Shown: positions 9,902 through 21,823 of the stretch, in pieces
How positions within the stretch are numbered: position 1 is the first letter of the stretch
Layout of the letters: the number at the start of each line of letters is the position of its first letter
Position numbers and translations under genes: made by a program
The notes under the pieces: generated by a model
The model's input: the letters and a program-made list of their open reading frames with translations, nothing else
Databases searched by the model: none
What the model was told of the DNA's origin: nothing
Origin: Telopea speciosissima
Lineage: Eukaryota; Streptophyta; Magnoliopsida; Proteales; Proteaceae
DNA length: 64,000 nt
Direction: 5' to 3'
NCBI RefSeq assembly: GCF_018873765.1
Contig: NC_057924.1
Location: forward strand, 10,255,001-10,319,000

Positions 9902-10505
9902 TTTTGTAGAAATAAATTGCATCCCACCCACGAGTCTCCTATGACAGAAAAGAAATCAAGAAACCGCTCTGAGGCTGAGTAAAGCTAAAGCTAAAATCCT
10001 CTTCTTTGGAAAGCATGTGTTCACATTTGTGTAATCTAGCTACTAGCTAGGGAGAGAAAACGCTATCTGGGTGTGTGTGGTGCACTGTTCCTACACCCTG
10101 ACACATGGCACGCAAATGACTATCGCACCCCTGAAAATTTCTGCCTTTTCATGAGGATGCAACTTTCATTTCACGTACCCTGTGTCTAGGCATAGGAACA
10201 GTCCACCGCACGCACCCAGATAGCGATCTTTCTCCCATTCTACTATTCTAAGTAGGGAAAAGGCTGCCCATCCCGGACAACATGCGTCATCCTCTCTATT
10301 CTCCTTTGGAAAAAAATACCCTTGCCTTCCCGTGTCTAATCCTGTGACTAATCATGTGATTACCGTATACTGTTAGCGTACCAAAAACCGGCGGTATATG
10401 TATAGCCAACGTTCTCCCATCAAAGTAATACATTGAGAAATAAGTTGCATACTTGCATCCCATCCCACGAGTCTCCTGTGACGAAAAGAAAGCAAGAAAA
10501 CCGGT
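9902..10505. repeat. Direct repeat flanking a MITE
   Basis: About 80 bp around 9905-9980 (AGAAATAAATTGCATCCCA, then CCACGAGTCTCCT) recurs at 10435-10515 with a few changes. The MITE at 10050-10236 lies between. No genes. Confidence 0.6.
10050..10236. mobile_element. MITE with ~60-bp terminal inverted repeats
   Basis: The left arm reads GGGAGAGAAAACGCTATCTG; the complement of the right arm reads GGGAGAAAGATCGCTATCTG. Pairing continues through GTGGTG and ACTGTTCCTA. The total is about 187 bp without an open frame. The flanks are not clearly duplicated. Confidence 0.75.
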
Positions 10506-10519
10506 CCAAGGCCGCGTAG

Positions 10520-12380
10520 TTTTTTTTTTTATGAAATGGAAAATAGATTAGTTAAATAAAAGAAATGCCCGAAAGATACAACTTATTCCTAGTACATTTG
10601 GCATTTATAGCCAAATCATTTGCAGTCTGAATAAAACTCCTGTTTTGTTTACAAAAACATAAAGTAGAATAAGAGGCCACAATATGGTTGATGTCCCACA
10701 GATCCGTGAATACTTCCCCAGGCCATTGTTTAGTAGATTGAGTAAGCCAATTGATCAGTTCTAAACAGTCAGTTCATATGTTGAGAGGAACGCTTAGTCG
10801 TTGATCCTATCCGCCGCAATTCAAGTAGCAGTTCTTTTGCTTGTACCTATTGTGATGACCCTACATAACAAAAGTCTGAACAAGCACACAAAAATTTATT
10901 GTTATGAATGATAATGGCTGCCCATCCTGCCTCTCTAGAGTCTGATAAAAAACTGTCATCACAGATAATTGTTAGTGAATCTGTCTGTGTAAGAGGAACT
11001 ATTTTCCGTATTGTATGAGGAGAAAGGTAGATTCAATATGTGGTGCAAAATAGATGAGGCTTAAATCCCCAATCCATCTGTTCACATTCTGGATTATTGA
11101 AAGAGGGTTGGGTAAGGTATGTGATACCTAGCAGCAATTCCGCTCTATCCAGATAAAGTAACAGGTAATGGAGAAGATGGATAAGAGAATTTTCATATCA
11201 AAGGATGGGTTTGGGGGGTTGATGGTCATGGAGTGAAAAAGGTCAAGGATGGAGGTGCCCTGGAGAAATTCAGTTAGCAGTCCTAGAGGTCCTGCATTCC
11301 AGATGTGTTTTAAAAAATCAGAAGAAAGGAAGAGATGCCAATGAGTTTCTCTATATGACCCACATAGAACACAAGAATCCGAGATATGAATGATTTCGAT
11401 ATGTTGCTCCGAGTACCAACCCTATCCGGAAAATTTTTCCATAGGAATAGTTTGAATTTGTGATGTAATTTAAGTATCCAAAGAAGTTTCCAAATTCCTT
11501 TGAATCAATCCATTGATGATTGGAGGTGTGGATTGAAAGATTGAAGCAGTTAATAATCGAGCAACAACTTTATTGGTGAGATTTCCTGTTTTTGTAAAGG
11601 GACAAAAGAAGAAATCATCATGTGGATGGGTTGGTAGGGGAATTTGGAGGATACGTGCTGCAATTGTGGCTGGGAAGATAGAATGCACAAAAGCAGATTG
11701 GAAGGAGAGATAAAAGAATCTACTAACCCATGCGATCAAAAAGCTATGAGTTTAATAATGATCTTCTTGTAGGTTACAGTGCAAAGACTTATAGGCCGGA
11801 AATCCGCAAGGATTAGAGTATTTTCTTTCTTTGTGACGAGGATGATTTAACGTATGATTTGTTTGAAAAGATAAGGCCCCATAATTAAAGAAGGATGTGA
11901 CAAACTGCAGAATATCATTTTGCAAAAGCTCCCAGTTTTTATGCTAAAAGATAGTCGAAAATCCATCATGGCCAGGAGTTTTATTGGGACCAACACTGAA
12001 GACTGCATCCTTTATCTCATCAAGAGAAGATATAAAAGCAGCGTTCTCAGTATTAGGGATGGTGACTGAGAACAGAGGTTCTATAAATGAAGGATCTAGA
12101 GGATTAGAAGTACTTAGAATAGAGGAGAAATGGTATGAGAAAAAGAAGCAATAGAACGAACCTCAGTAACAAGCTAACCATCGGAGTTCTTGATGCAGTC
12201 AATGTGGTGGATTTTAATATTAAAGTTAGAGATCGAAATCCAACAGTAGTGCTGAGGGAGGTTAACCAAAAGAAGAGGAAAAAGTGAAACTGTGAGAGAA
12301 GCTTAAAGAAGAAGAAGACATAACAAAGAAGAGAAGTTGTGCTTATCATGTCGAATTCTATGTAGATTTTCACTTTGTTC
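10520..12380 (-). mobile_element. Decayed L1-type LINE (ORF2 remnant)
   Basis: The 3' end is the T run at 10520-10530 read from the + strand. On the - strand the parts come in order. The first is a reverse-transcriptase N-terminal segment (SSLDEIKDAVFSVGPNKTPG, then HDGF) at about 11930-12110. A jump follows that skips the catalytic core. Next is the linker before the zinc-binding region (IFPATIAARILQIPLPTHPH) at about 11600-11700. Then comes a degenerate zf-RVT/RNase H region down to 10560. Several stops and the missing core show it is inactive. The 5' limit is uncertain. Confidence 0.7.
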
Positions 12381-13437
12381 TCTATGTCATATGGCTTCGG
12401 GAGCTGAGGCTGTTTTTTATATTCAACTTACTACGTCTCCTCATCCTCACTCTTTTTCCAATTCAGACCGTCTACGCAGTTGCCCGTAGCGGTCTGTGCG
12501 ATGTAGACTGGACTGCATGTGCAATGACCGCCTTATCTCCGCTCAGGGAAGGCGTTTGGGCAGGGATAAGGTGATCTTTGCGTGCACCACTCAGATCGCT
12601 ATGGGCAACGCGCTGTAAAGGATCTGGATCCCTCTTTTTCTCCCTCTTCATATTCGTAGAAGGCGATCCTCCCTCTTCCAAGTGAGATCGCTTTGAAATT
12701 TTGCATCGTTTCTCCAAGTCCAATATGGACAACAAAGTTTCCGGTCCCTAGGGGTTGGCCAATAGAAATTTAGCTGTAGAATCTGAGAGATTTTTTAATT
12801 GATGGACGTGATTCGGGTTCAATCGTCGATTAGAATCTGGCAGATCCGAACTAGAGCAGGTATCTTCAAAGAGAGAAAGATAAGGATGAAAGGATGAATA
12901 AGAAATTAAATAATTAAATAAATGAATAAAAACAGAATGGAGTAAAAAACGGGAGAGAGAAAAGAAGTGGGGCGTTTTGAAGAAAATATCATTAGTTAAT
13001 AATGTACCACGTGTTGCTTAACTAGCGTACCAAAACAGCAGTTGCTGTCCTTGTACAAGTGTACATGATCCGAATTTTAGACTGGGGGGGGGGAACGCAT
13101 CGTTGTCTCTGAGTCTAGATCCTTTCCAATGACATTTAACCACTAGAGTCGATCTCCTACCAATCAAAATCAGAGTTGATCTCCTATCAATCATAGAGCA
13201 TGGGACCACATCCCATGGATGGTGGGAAATGGACTCTTGTCATTGGAGAGAATCTGAATTCTTTGTCTCTGGCTCCCAGATATCAACCCATGCTTTTTTA
13301 TTGATAGAAACATATCAACAATGTGAATTCTTTTTTGGAAATTTGAGATTTATTCTCTTTTTCCTTTTTCGTCTTTTTACTATCTAACTCCTTCTATGGG
13401 TATTCCATAAAGACTGTAAAAGTTCTCCTTTCAGAAA
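12381..13437. other. Stretch without recognisable genes
   Basis: A GC-richer patch at 12460-12720 has short frames on both strands with no recognisable family. It may be the decayed 5' part of the neighbouring LINE. A G run occurs at 13083-13093. Nothing else is supported. Confidence 0.3.
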
Positions 13438-13450
13438 CAGATATAAATAC
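13438..13450 (+). promoter_or_regulatory. TATA box candidate for the 114-aa ORF
   Basis: AGATATAAATACC lies about 90 bp upstream of the ATG at 13535. The spacing gives a plausible leader of roughly 60 bp. No other TATA-like motif lies closer. Confidence 0.45.
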
Positions 13451-13534
13451 CGACATAGCTTCCAGCGATTTTAATCATCATTTTATTCATGGTTTTTTCC
13501 ATTCTCAAAAGAGAAGAAGAAAACCAAGAAGAAA

Positions 13535-13879
13535 ATGAAGAATCCATCTTCTTCTTCTTCTTCCTTTCCACAGTGGCAGTTTCTCCACCCTGAAGATCAC
13601 AACAGCATCTCATCAAACAAATTAATATTTGGTTTCACCATTCCAACCATGGCTATGGTTGTTCTGGCTTTCTTTCTCTGCATTTTCTTGGAGACAAAAA
13701 GAAGAAAGACGACGACAAGATCCATGGAGAAGATGAAGAAGTATTGGGATCTTGAACTCAATAAGCTTTGGAAACATTGGCCGATCATGGACGTTTCTCG
13801 CTTACTCACTTACTTCTCATGGTACCTTGTTTTAAGAACGGAGTTCTTGATTCTTGCACCGAAGGAAGTAAACTTTTAA
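13535..13879 (+). CDS. Small putative membrane protein, family unknown
   Basis: The 114-codon frame begins MKNPSSSSSSFPQWQF. It has a serine-rich start and one clear hydrophobic segment at about residues 37-52 (IPTMAMVVLAFFLCIF). A basic run ETKRRKTTTR follows, then a Trp/Leu-rich tail (LNKLWKHWPIMDV). The layout predicts a single-pass protein with the basic side cytosolic. A TATA box is upstream. Support is limited: no conserved domain is recognised and codon use is not decisive. A possible donor (GAAG/GTAAAC, about 13868) and an acceptor at about 13908 would only add a few codons, so the ORF end is near the true end either way. It may be the N-terminal remnant of a larger protein. Confidence 0.4.
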   Translation: MKNPSSSSSSFPQWQFLHPEDHNSISSNKLIFGFTIPTMAMVVLAFFLCIFLETKRRKTTTRSMEKMKKYWDLELNKLWKHWPIMDVSRLLTYFSWYLVLRTEFLILAPKEVNF

Positions 13880-14329
13880 GTAATTGTCACTCGTTACGTA
13901 CGTACAGGGAAGATGAGTTTTTTTTTTGTATTTGTTTCCATGGATCTGTGAAGAAAGTTATTTGCACAACTGGTGGTTGGTTTCATAGTACACTAAACCA
14001 GTTTATCCAATTTCTGTTTTAGGAAAACGTACGGTGATTTAGAGATTAAGATATCATAGCTAGAAGCTGCTAACTGCCAAACCTTATGTATTCCCGGAAA
14101 AATTTGGATCCATGGGGATTGGTCACCAACAACATAAGATAATGAGGCATTCTAATAAAGTTATGCACTAACAACATCCTTCTCCTACAATTTTGTGGAC
14201 CAGATTAGCTATTGGATCTTGGTGCATGCTGAACCAACAACCCAAATAAATTATACTCTATAAAAATTGAGAATCTAAAACAATGCGGAAAAGAATGGAA
14301 ATCGTAAACAATAATCATAAAATGTAGAT
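13880..14329. other. Stretch without recognisable genes
   Basis: AT-rich, no open frame with recognisable content. A GTACGTAC run at 13896-13905 is the only notable motif. Confidence 0.3.
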
Positions 14330-15200
14330 AAAGATAATGAAGGCGGCCAAATACATTCCCCTCAATCAAACGCAACAATATAGTAATCATCAGATGGGTA
14401 AGCCAGCTCAGTAGGAAGTATGGGGGCTAGATCTTGTTTTAGTGCTCACGGTTATTGAATCGTCAAAGTAATAAAAAAACCCTAATTCCAACACGAAGAA
14501 GAGCAAAATAGGATTTGGCCTATCCTCGAAGAGCAAAAACCTAGGGTCATTTCACATTTGGGACCCACTTGTGGGACCACTGTGACCACCCCCCCCTGTT
14601 TTTGTGTGGTTTTGCTGGGCTGGACGCTCTGGCTCCCGCCACTGCAGGACAGGAGCCTTTTCAGCAAAATAGGAACAGGTAATTTGATGTATAAACTTCA
14701 TGATGTCTTTATTTCATTCATCAAAACGACATTTATATAATAAGGCTGATTACAAAAGAAAAGGAAACTAGAATAAAATAGAAAACAAAAAAAAAAACTA
14801 AGAAACTAATATTCTTATATTGTGCACAAAACTTCGGAGGTTGCGCACACCCTTTAAAATTGTAAGATAATGAAGGCCAAATACATTCCCCCGAATCAAA
14901 TGCAACAATACGAAAATCATCAAATGGGTAAAGCCGGCCAGTATGAAGTATGGGGGTTAGATCTTGTTTTAGTGCTCACGATCATTGAATCATCGAGGTA
15001 ACGAAAAAACTCTAATTCCAACACAGAAGAAGAGCAAAATAGGAACAGGTAATTTGATGCATAAACTTCATGATGTCTTTATTTCATTCATCAAAACGAC
15101 ATTTATATAATAAGGCCGATTACAAAAGAAAAGGAAACTAAAATAAAATAGAAAAATAAACTAAGAAACTAATATTCTTATATTGCACACAAAACACCCT
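14330..15200. repeat. Tandem duplication of ~350 bp
   Basis: 14330-14860 and 14868-15200 are two direct copies with shared landmarks AAGATAATGAAGGC, GAAGTATGGGGG and TTTTAGTGCTCACG, and a common end rich in AAAAGAAAAGGAAACT. Copy 1 is longer only because of the 150-bp insertion at 14513-14662. No coding content. Confidence 0.85.
14513..14662. mobile_element. 150-bp insertion with 11-bp target duplication
   Basis: AGCAAAATAGG flanks the segment at 14502-14512 and 14663-14673, and the tandem sister near 15035 has a single copy (empty site). The insert is GC-richer than its surroundings. It has a CCCACTTGTGGGACCAC palindrome and a run of eight C. Length and duplication size fit a SINE or a short retroposed sequence; I do not recognise the family. 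Confidence 0.65.
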
Positions 15201-16386
15201 TTAAAATTGCAAATTCGTTTGTGAAATCTTACTTTAATGAATGAATTGATTGGATAACCTGTAGAGCATTCGCTGCTGTTTTCGAAAAGGTATTATGCCT
15301 CCCGTAACTCTACCAATGAAAAAAGTTCTGACCTCGGAAAGTGAGCTGACAAATTAATATTTTGAACCCGATCAGGTGGATTCTCAGTGGTACAACCGAT
15401 CCAAGATTCTTTGGAAATCTTCTCTACATCATGAGCTAATCTCTCATCAAAGTGTGGGGAAGAAAAAGAAAGGAAAAAAAAAAATCGTATTAACCATTCA
15501 TCATGAACAGAAAGAGATGAGGACGGCATAATGTTAGCTGAAGTGGCCTATCATGCTACATCAGCATAAGTATTCTAATCCAGACTGAACATAAGAGTTC
15601 TAATCAGGATTGAGCATAAGAGTGCTATGTTGGTTTGAATATGAGTTCATGAATTGGATTGGGATTCTACTTATTTTACTATGATGGATGGAACGGAAAC
15701 AAGATTGAGAAATATTACTACAAAGTTCAGAAACACATTGCAAGGCTTCAGAGTAGCAACAATGGCAGGTTTACTTGATCCTAATGGAAGAATAGATAAC
15801 AATTTTGCAGATATTTCAGCCTACCAATAGCAACCTCCTAAAAAAAGAGGAAACAAAGAATAAAGATAATGGAAAAGTTTCTCTAAGCGGTCAAGGAGAG
15901 TAGGCTAGCTAGCACTTCACATGAAATGACTTCGATCCCTATCCTCCTATATACGAAACCATTTAGTTGCACCTCATTGGTGCACTCCTCTATGCCGTTT
16001 GTTGAGAAAACCCTCCCCCTAAAGATAAAGGCTTTTGTTGATGACTCACTTGAGTTTTTTTTTGTGGAACATATGAACATTCAATACTTCACAATCTGCT
16101 TAGTGTAAAAAGACCAACTCCAATAAAAATTGGGGAGAGGTTCTCCAAGCTGACTCTCCTTGGAAGCTATGGATCGGGAGAATCAAGAACACACTCTACC
16201 AAATGTATAACCGAGTAAGGGGAGTTATAATTCTTCTAGACTGTAGTGAAACTCTCTGTTATATACTCAGGGTGTTTGCTCAAAGAAAATTTAATTCTTC
16301 TATTCACTCCATTACAATGAGTAAAGCTTTTACAATTTATAAAAAACTAAAAACCTTGATTCTCAAGTCGAAATTTCAATCCTACG
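15201..16386. other. Stretch without recognisable genes
   Basis: Only short non-homologous frames occur on both strands. Two partly similar motifs (GTTCTCCAAGCTGACTCTCC near 16140, and a diverged copy near 15878) may be ends of an old inverted-repeat element. Nothing firmer. Confidence 0.3.
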
Positions 16387-16394
16387 GCTGAGAG

Positions 16395-17440
16395 CATGGA
16401 AGAAAAATTCGACCAAAACCTGTCGAAACCACTGAGTTAACTCGGTTTCGCAGGTTTCCGAGATGAGTTGAAGGGGGATTTTATAAAATCCCTGGATTCG
16501 ATCGGGTTTCAATGGTTTTGACTATATTTCGGTGGTTTCAACACATATGCCCAGCGAAACAAGGGGAAACTTGGCTCGAAACTAGGACAGGTAGATATTT
16601 ATGCTAGAAACTGCCAGAAACCAGGACAGACACTTAGTTATGATGTCTAATATCATTTAAGTAAATGTTTTTGTATTTGTATTTCATTTACAAAAGATAT
16701 TATTCATAAATAAGCAAATACCTCTTATTTGAATCCAATAAAAATAGTTAAAAAATCAAATTCCAAAAAGAAAAAAAGTCAACCCCCTAGTTCAAGAACA
16801 AAAACTGAACTTTCGACGGTAGGTGTAATTTTCAACTTTCTAATGTTAGGGTTTTTCTCAAATTTAAAAATTTCATAAATCTTAGTATCGTAAGACATTG
16901 CTAAAAATCAAAAGTGCGGTAAAATATTCATTTGTTTTTATGTCCAAAAAATATTTGCATTCAGAGCGATTTTGACAGCATTCGTGCACACCAAATTAAG
17001 TTTGCCCGGTACATAACTCCTTCAATATAAATCAGATTTAAGCAATCTTGGACTTGTTGGAAAACTATCAAAACAAAGCTTTCTAACAAATCCAAGATTG
17101 CTTAAATCTCATTTATATTGAAGGAGTTGTGTTCTGGTCAAACCTTATTTGATACCATGTCCAAGAACAATATACAATATCAAACTTGGAAAAAAAAACC
17201 ACAAGTAATATTTTTAGTGTTCTCTATGCGAAACTAATGCATGGATTGGGTTTAAAATGTCAAAAATAGGCAGTACAACAAGAATCAGGGCAAAAAAAAA
17301 ACCAACTTCTGGGCCTCGAAACCAAGGATCGAGTTAGCCTGGAGAAAGTCCCAAGTTTCGACCGAGATATAGTCGAAACCGAGATGAACTCGATTTCTGG
17401 CTGGTCGAAACCTAGTCGAAACCCCAGTTTTAGAACCTTG
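16395..17440. mobile_element. hAT-like inverted-repeat element
   Basis: The flanking 8-mers are GCTGAGAG (16387-16394) and ACTGAGAG (17441-17448). The ends CATGGAAGAAAAATTC and the complement TCAAGGTTCTAAAACT are weakly inverted. Both arms are full of TCGAAACC / GGTTTCGA and CGAGAT motifs, as in the small element at 49469-49785. There is no transposase frame over 1,046 bp. A long hairpin (17015-17128) sits inside. Confidence 0.55.
17015..17128. repeat. Near-perfect 49-bp hairpin
   Basis: Arms 17015-17063 and 17080-17128 are reverse complements with three mismatches over 49 positions. They are separated by a loop of 16 bases. The arm contains AAGCAATCTTGGACTTG. Stem and loop size fit a small-RNA precursor or a mini inverted-repeat insertion. 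I do not recognise a known plant microRNA in the stem. Confidence 0.8.
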
Positions 17441-17492
17441 ACTGAGAGAACCAAAGTTATTTTAGGTCTTTTGAAATTGGTATTTAATTTAA

Positions 17493-17750
17493 AAGTCTAA
17501 TGAGAGAATCACCTTACATACGACTTTACAAGATATTATAATTACGATATTAAGAATCCAGTCTAGAGATGTTAGGAGGTCATTTTAGGAGAATCTCATC
17601 TCCTTTGTTCTTTGTATACATAAGGCCTTCAAATTCAATCATTTTAGGTATTTTAGGATTAATGTCTTAATGTCCAATGAGAGAATCACCTTACATAGGA
17701 CTTTACAAGATATACAAATTACAATATGGAGAATCCGAAGTCTAGATTTG
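17493..17750. repeat. Diverged direct repeat
   Basis: About 75 bp at 17497-17570 and 17675-17752 share TGAGAGAATCACCTTACATA, GACTTTACAAGATAT and TCTAGA. The downstream 17753-18700 shows no gene. Confidence 0.75.
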
Positions 17751-18759
17751 TCTTTTGATATGGTCCTTGATGAGTAAACCTTTGAAGCTCTTGATCCACT
17801 AACTGTGTGAAACATCTCCAATGGCTTAGTCTTGATGCCTTGGTTGGTCTTACTGAAGTGTAGAAACACTTCATGCCAATGCACACAAACTATCATGTGC
17901 ATTATGAGACTTAAGAGAGAAATTAGATTTAATAATCTTTTCACTTATGCACCCAAGTAAAGAATAAAAAAAAATCAAGCATAGACATGCAATACCTCAA
18001 CGATGCTTAATGTATGAGGTTTTTTAACCATGCTTAATATATGAGGTTAAAATAAAAATTGTTTTGATTCAAGCCCATATGAGTTTTATCCCTTAAACCC
18101 AAAACCTAATAGATTCCGGCCCAACAAATAGGTGGCTCGATGGTTTATTCTTGCATTGATGAAAGTTACTAATTGTGCAACATGTGTGCTGCAATCACTA
18201 GTCACTACATCAGTTTATATAATTTTACCTAATGTTAAAAATGTAATTGAATTTTAGAAATTTTTCGAAGATTTATTTAAACGGACATAAGATAAAGTAG
18301 GATTAAAAGGTGCCATGACTAGATGGACAACATATTCACAATATTTGAATGCGAGTGATTACAATCATATGACATACATGTCAACATAGCAGGAAGGGTT
18401 TTCATCTACATCATAGAAGAATCCCTACCTCTAATTCCTACTAATCACATTTAATCAAAATCAAATCCCAATGAAACAAAGAAAAAGTTTATTGCTTAAA
18501 ATTTAATCTTTCAATAAATTATGGAGACTACAGGAGACTTACCAAAGTGTCTGTTGGACAAACTTGCCATACAATGCATGCCATGGCCCAGCCTGAGGAG
18601 AGCCAGTGAATTTAGAATTGGACCTAAACATGAAGCCAGCCCAATCTTTTCTATATGAATGTATAGATATACACAACATCAAAATACTCGTTATATACTT
18701 ACTATTTATTCTCTTTCCAAAATTTTTTGAGTCCGTCTAGTTGCAAGAAAAAGGTAAGT

Positions 18760-18984
18760 GAAGGGAGGTGAAATTATATTGATTTTAAAAAAGAAAGTGT
18801 GTAATCATGATTGTGTAGCCTATTTCAGATATAATCTTGATTTTCCATTTCAAATCAAAAGGATTTAGTTGTAAAGTAAAATTTACTAACCAGATTTGAA
18901 ATGTTTTGAAATTAGTTACATAATTATATTTGGTAATGATTGTAAAAAAAATCATTTAGTATTGATTTGATTTCACCTCCCTTC
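18760..18984. mobile_element. MITE family copy with GGGAGGTGAAAT ends
   Basis: GAAGGGAGGTGAAAT (18760-18774) is mirrored by ATTTCACCTCCCTTC (18970-18984). The arms continue outward with TTGCAAG-type similarity to the copy at 22200-22330. Partial relatives lie at 19018-19140 (left half), 20040-20215 (right half) and 22200-22330 (right half). AT-rich interior, no frame. Confidence 0.65.
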
Positions 18985-19149
18985 TACACACAACACCCAA
19001 AATTTTTGTCATATACTTAATTATTTATTCTCTCTCCAAAATTTTCTGACTTCATCTAACTACGAGAAAAGGGAAGTGGAGGGAGGTGAAATTGATTTTA
19101 AAAAATTAAACTTTGTAATCATGATTGTGTAGCCTAAATAAAAATTTGT

Positions 19150-20039
19150 AAATAAATTTGGTGAATTATATATTTTAGATATAATCTTTCGGGTAAGAGA
19201 CCGTTGCTTGGTCGTGTAGCCATGTACTAGCATGGGGGCCTGGTGAAACCTCTGGTTAGGTTGTACAAATTCAGATAGAGAGAGAATAACAATTACAAGA
19301 GCGAAATCTCAATTCTGATCTGACTCACACTTTTGAAGTAAAATATTTAATAACTTTCATTTTATAATTCGGTTTGAGGTGATTCTAGTTGGATATGAAA
19401 GCTAACAGATGGGGCCAAGTAACTCTAGCTGAAGTCCCCAAAACATGAGGTGGACCAATAACAAATAACAAGGAAGAAAGTGGATCTTTATCCCCTCAAT
19501 TTACCTACCCCTCAATTTCCTCAATTATATCTAATAGGGGGCAGAAATGACCACTCTACCCCCTGCTTGAACCTTCAATGCTAGAACCAATCTACGATGC
19601 CTTGATGCATGTTCCTAGGAGGTGAGTGGAGATTCAAAGAGTTTTCTTAGTTAAACAAAATAAGGGAGCTTTATGACTTGGGGAAGAGCAAAAGACACTC
19701 CAAGGGACTCCAACAGAAAATTCAGCCAAGGGTGTTTGGGCCAGCTTCTTTGGTGCTTCTCAATGACTTGGTCTACAACATTGTTGGTGCTTGGTCATGA
19801 CTTGGTCTAGGGCCAAGTGGGTTTTATGGACTTGGTTCTTGATGCAGGTAGATCTTCATAAAAGCTTAGTTGTTGAGCTTGGATGCAATTGGGCTGCATT
19901 AGGGCCGATGAGAACGTGCACAAAGGTATCAACACAGATGAGATTTTTTATTTGAGGAGGGGCTGGGCGGTAATTTTACATGCTCCCATGTTTGAGCGCA
20001 GAAGCCACACAACCAAAGAGTGTTCTTTCCCTAATCTTT
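19150..20039. other. Stretch without recognisable genes
   Basis: No recognisable coding or repeat structure apart from repeated ACTTGGTCTAG-like phrases at 19760-19835. Confidence 0.3.
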
Positions 20040-20755
20040 ATTTTCCTATTTCAAATCAAAGGGCTTTGATTGAAAAGTAAAGTAAAATTTACTAACCAGA
20101 TTTGAAATGTTTTGGAGTAAGCTACATACACATATTAGACAATGATTATAAAAAGAATCATTTTAGTATTGATTTGATTTCACCACCGTTCTCTTTACTT
20201 CCTTGCAATCAGAAAGATCCTCTTTGATCTGTATTTATCATGGGCCTATCAGTGTTTCTCAACGGTATGTTTTGGAAACAAGAAGCCTTTCTTAATGGCC
20301 CCAAAATTTTGCAACTTGACAGATCAGATGAGACCCCAATTTTGTGGATAAATAGATTCGAGGTCCCTAGTCACTTATCAAGTTTTAGCCCAAACAAAGT
20401 TCCAAAGTGGTATAGACCTTTGAAAAATCCAGGACTATGGGAGAGTGCATAGTAGTGTTCGGAGCATTGTAGGTACATATGGGCATACATGTGGATGCAT
20501 GGACATACATTGAGGTATTTGATTGAATTTGATTATAAACTCTGAAACTCATCTATTCCAGACCATGTCCACTCTGTCAGAATAGCCATATTTGCTCCAA
20601 ATGGCACAATGATAGTGGGCCATTTATGACGTCTTTCTTAAACAGGGTCATGTAATGATGTAAATTAAATATAGGGGACAATAATTACCAAAAAAGGGAG
20701 GGGAGGGGGCAATAATTAATAAAAAATAAAATAAGGCAGAAGTATTCTAAACATG

Positions 20756-21055
20756 TATTGAGGTAATCCCATATCGGTTGTGGGTGCTTCGACTATCAAG
20801 AATAAGAGCCACAAGAGGCCACCCCCACTTAGTTTTAAGATGAAAGCTTAATATGGTATCAGAGCTGGTACGTTGGGCCTCCGTCGATAATGGGCCTGCT
20901 CCACCCACGAAGACATAACCTACAAGAAGACTTGCACGTAAGGGGGAGTATTAAAGTAATCCCACATCGACTGTGGGTGCTCCGACTATCAAATATAAGA
21001 GCCACAAGAGGCCACCCCACTTAGAACCAATTGGTTTTAAGATGGAAGTTTAATA
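20756..21055 (+). mobile_element. Complete TRIM retrotransposon
   Basis: Terminal repeats lie at 20756-20853 (98 bp) and 20949-21055 (107 bp). Both carry TAATCCCA, ATAAGAGCCACAAGAGGCCA and TTTTAAGATG. A primer-binding site TGGTATCAGAGC (20854-20865), complementary to initiator methionine tRNA, abuts the left repeat. A polypurine tract AAGGGGGAG (20940-20948) abuts the right one. The interior is only about 75 bp and non-coding. Flanks ACATG / GCATG form a 4-of-5 target duplication. The ends have drifted (TATTGA and TTAATA instead of TG..CA). The element depends on enzymes from other elements. Confidence 0.92.
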
Positions 21056-21380
21056 GCATGCAACGTTTGAAGAAAGGCACAACTGATGCTTTGTTGTAGT
21101 TTGGTTGGGGCTTGACATTAGTGATGTACTTATGGCCTTTTCATATGAATCCTGCTTCTCCATATGTTAGTATGGTGCTCGAAAAATGAAGAACAAGAAT
21201 ACAACTAGGAAAAATCCCACGTAGTACTATCATGATGGACCATCAAATTTGTTATGTGGTTATCCAAGGAATGCCCCATCCATCCAATGAATCAACAGCC
21301 GGTGACGTAAATGCTCAAAAATTAGAAACTCATTTAATTCTCTTATTTTTATAGTTTTTTGGTTGTAAATTGCCTTTATA

Positions 21381-21467
21381 AACTGACATTAAATGCTACA
21401 TTAAATGTTGTTTACCAAAAAAAACTGGCATTAAATGCTATTTGCCAAAAAATTGACATTAACTGCT
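21381..21467 (+). mobile_element. Two adjacent LINE-tail micro-insertions
   Basis: Three near-copies of ACTGRCATTAAATGCT (21382, 21424, and TTGACATTAACTGCT at 21453) are separated by short inserts. The inserts end TTGTTTACC plus seven or eight A and TTTGCC plus A run. This matches LINE 3' tails with target duplications, possibly a second hit into the first duplicate. Confidence 0.55.
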
Positions 21468-21823
21468 TACCACACTTGAATGGTTGATAAAAAGTTAAGA
21501 AAATGTTGGATACATAGATAGTACTGTGAAAAATTTTTCACATGAATAACTTGCTTTGCCATATAGACAAATGATTTGGTCATTTTAACCATTGGATGAT
21601 TAGGAGTTCTCTAGGTAACAACATATCAAATTTTGGTGGCCTATTTCAATTATACTATCTACCACGTAAGGCTATTTTCCAATCGTTTATTTCAGTGGTG
21701 CACCGGTTCCTTGATATACATAGCCAAGGTTATAGTACCCTTATGTATCCGATGATAATGTCTTTGGTATTTATCTTTGCCCATAGCTTTGAAATTCGCA
21801 TTGACATTTAAGGTAACCCTAGA

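Noticed and set aside
12472..12735. 87-codon - strand frame in a GC-rich patch
   Set aside because: No recognisable motif, no splice or promoter signs, and competing frames of similar length.
20854..20865. TGGTATCAGAGC as a tRNA gene fragment
   Set aside because: It is the primer-binding site of the TRIM. No tRNA cloverleaf can be drawn around it.
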